From the NCBI RefSeq assembly GCF_947500705.1, contig NZ_CANMSY010000010.1:1-64000 (forward strand): 64,000 bases of DNA. Direction: 5' to 3'. This stretch comes from an uncultured Brachybacterium sp. (GTDB lineage: Bacteria > Actinomycetota > Actinomycetes > Actinomycetales > Dermabacteraceae). This document shows, in pieces, positions 63,983-64,000 of this stretch. The translations under genes were made by a program, and so were the position numbers. How positions within the stretch are numbered: position 1 is the first letter of the stretch; each line of letters opens with the position of its first letter. A model generated the notes under the pieces. That model worked only from the letters and a program-made list of their open reading frames with translations, did not search any database and was not told the DNA's origin.

Positions 63983-64000
63983 TCAGTAGACGAGCCCGAA
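63983..64000 (-). CDS. 3' end of a gene entering from the right edge
   Basis: On the minus strand the last bases read F-G-L-V-Y then TGA. This may be the C-terminus of a gene upstream of fmt; priA or def often sits there, but five residues cannot identify it. Confidence 0.3.
   Translation of the reverse strand, partial: FGLVY

Overview
The window is a 64 kb chromosomal segment of a high-GC Gram-positive bacterium. Strong G/C at third codon positions, an actinobacterial RbpA, a fused PafB-PafC WYL regulator, a HelY-type helicase beside TatA/TatC, a DUF3866 protein and ADP-glucose type GlgA/GlgC point to Actinomycetota, most likely Micrococcales. A Brachybacterium/Dermabacteraceae-like host is my best guess, but no rRNA is present to confirm it. 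I see no tRNA, rRNA, CRISPR array or prophage.  Region 1 (1-5.3 kb): an ArsC-type LMW phosphatase-fold arsenate reductase converges on a phosphate operon running leftward, pstS-pstC-pstA-pstB, followed by a winged-helix regulator with a degenerate receiver domain. A tandem 11-bp PHO-box-like repeat lies upstream of pstS. Region 2 (5.3-8.1 kb): a nested insertion. An IS1380-family element (4-bp target duplication CTAA) is split by an IS30-family element (6-bp duplication CCTGGG), and deleting the inner element restores the outer transposase frame exactly. The outer IS cut a DUF2180 gene away from its original upstream DNA.  Region 3 (9-18.2 kb) is the most interesting block. It holds a phosphodiester glycosidase and a GT2-GtrA glycosyltransferase, facing a DUF4956 membrane protein, a VTC-domain (polyphosphate-polymerase fold) protein and a Cthe_2159-like beta-helix lipoprotein. 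A two-component system and an exported intradiol dioxygenase follow. The three promoter regions share paired CATAG motifs spaced exactly 11 bp, arguing for one regulon controlled by the local OmpR-type regulator and probably acting at the cell surface.  Region 4 (18.2-33.2 kb): small stress and metabolic units. These are hsp20 with both CIRCE and HAIR operators, two alpha/beta hydrolases, two RimK-like ATP-grasp enzymes, an HNH/DUF222 protein, a 43-bp tandem repeat carrying DnaA-box-like 9-mers, an MFS transporter, a CstR/persulfide-dioxygenase-rhodanese sulfur module with its palindromic operator, a polyol dehydrogenase, HAD phosphatase, methyltransferases and an ABC ATPase.  Region 5 (33.3-45.1 kb): RNB ribonuclease, divergent glgA/glgC with serB, a SixA phosphatase, fabG, two proline-rich membrane proteins, SURF1, a glycerophosphodiesterase and rbpA. 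Region 6 (45.2-56.7 kb): a long leftward operon pafBC-tatA-tatC-dagK-helY-amidohydrolase remnant-lnt-ppm-fxsA for protein export, lipoprotein acylation and lipid-linked mannose. Region 7 (56.7-64 kb): DUF3866, a small membrane protein, hisG, hisE, a PnuC-fold transporter under an FMN riboswitch (hence a riboflavin transporter of RibM type), rpe, rsmB and fmt.
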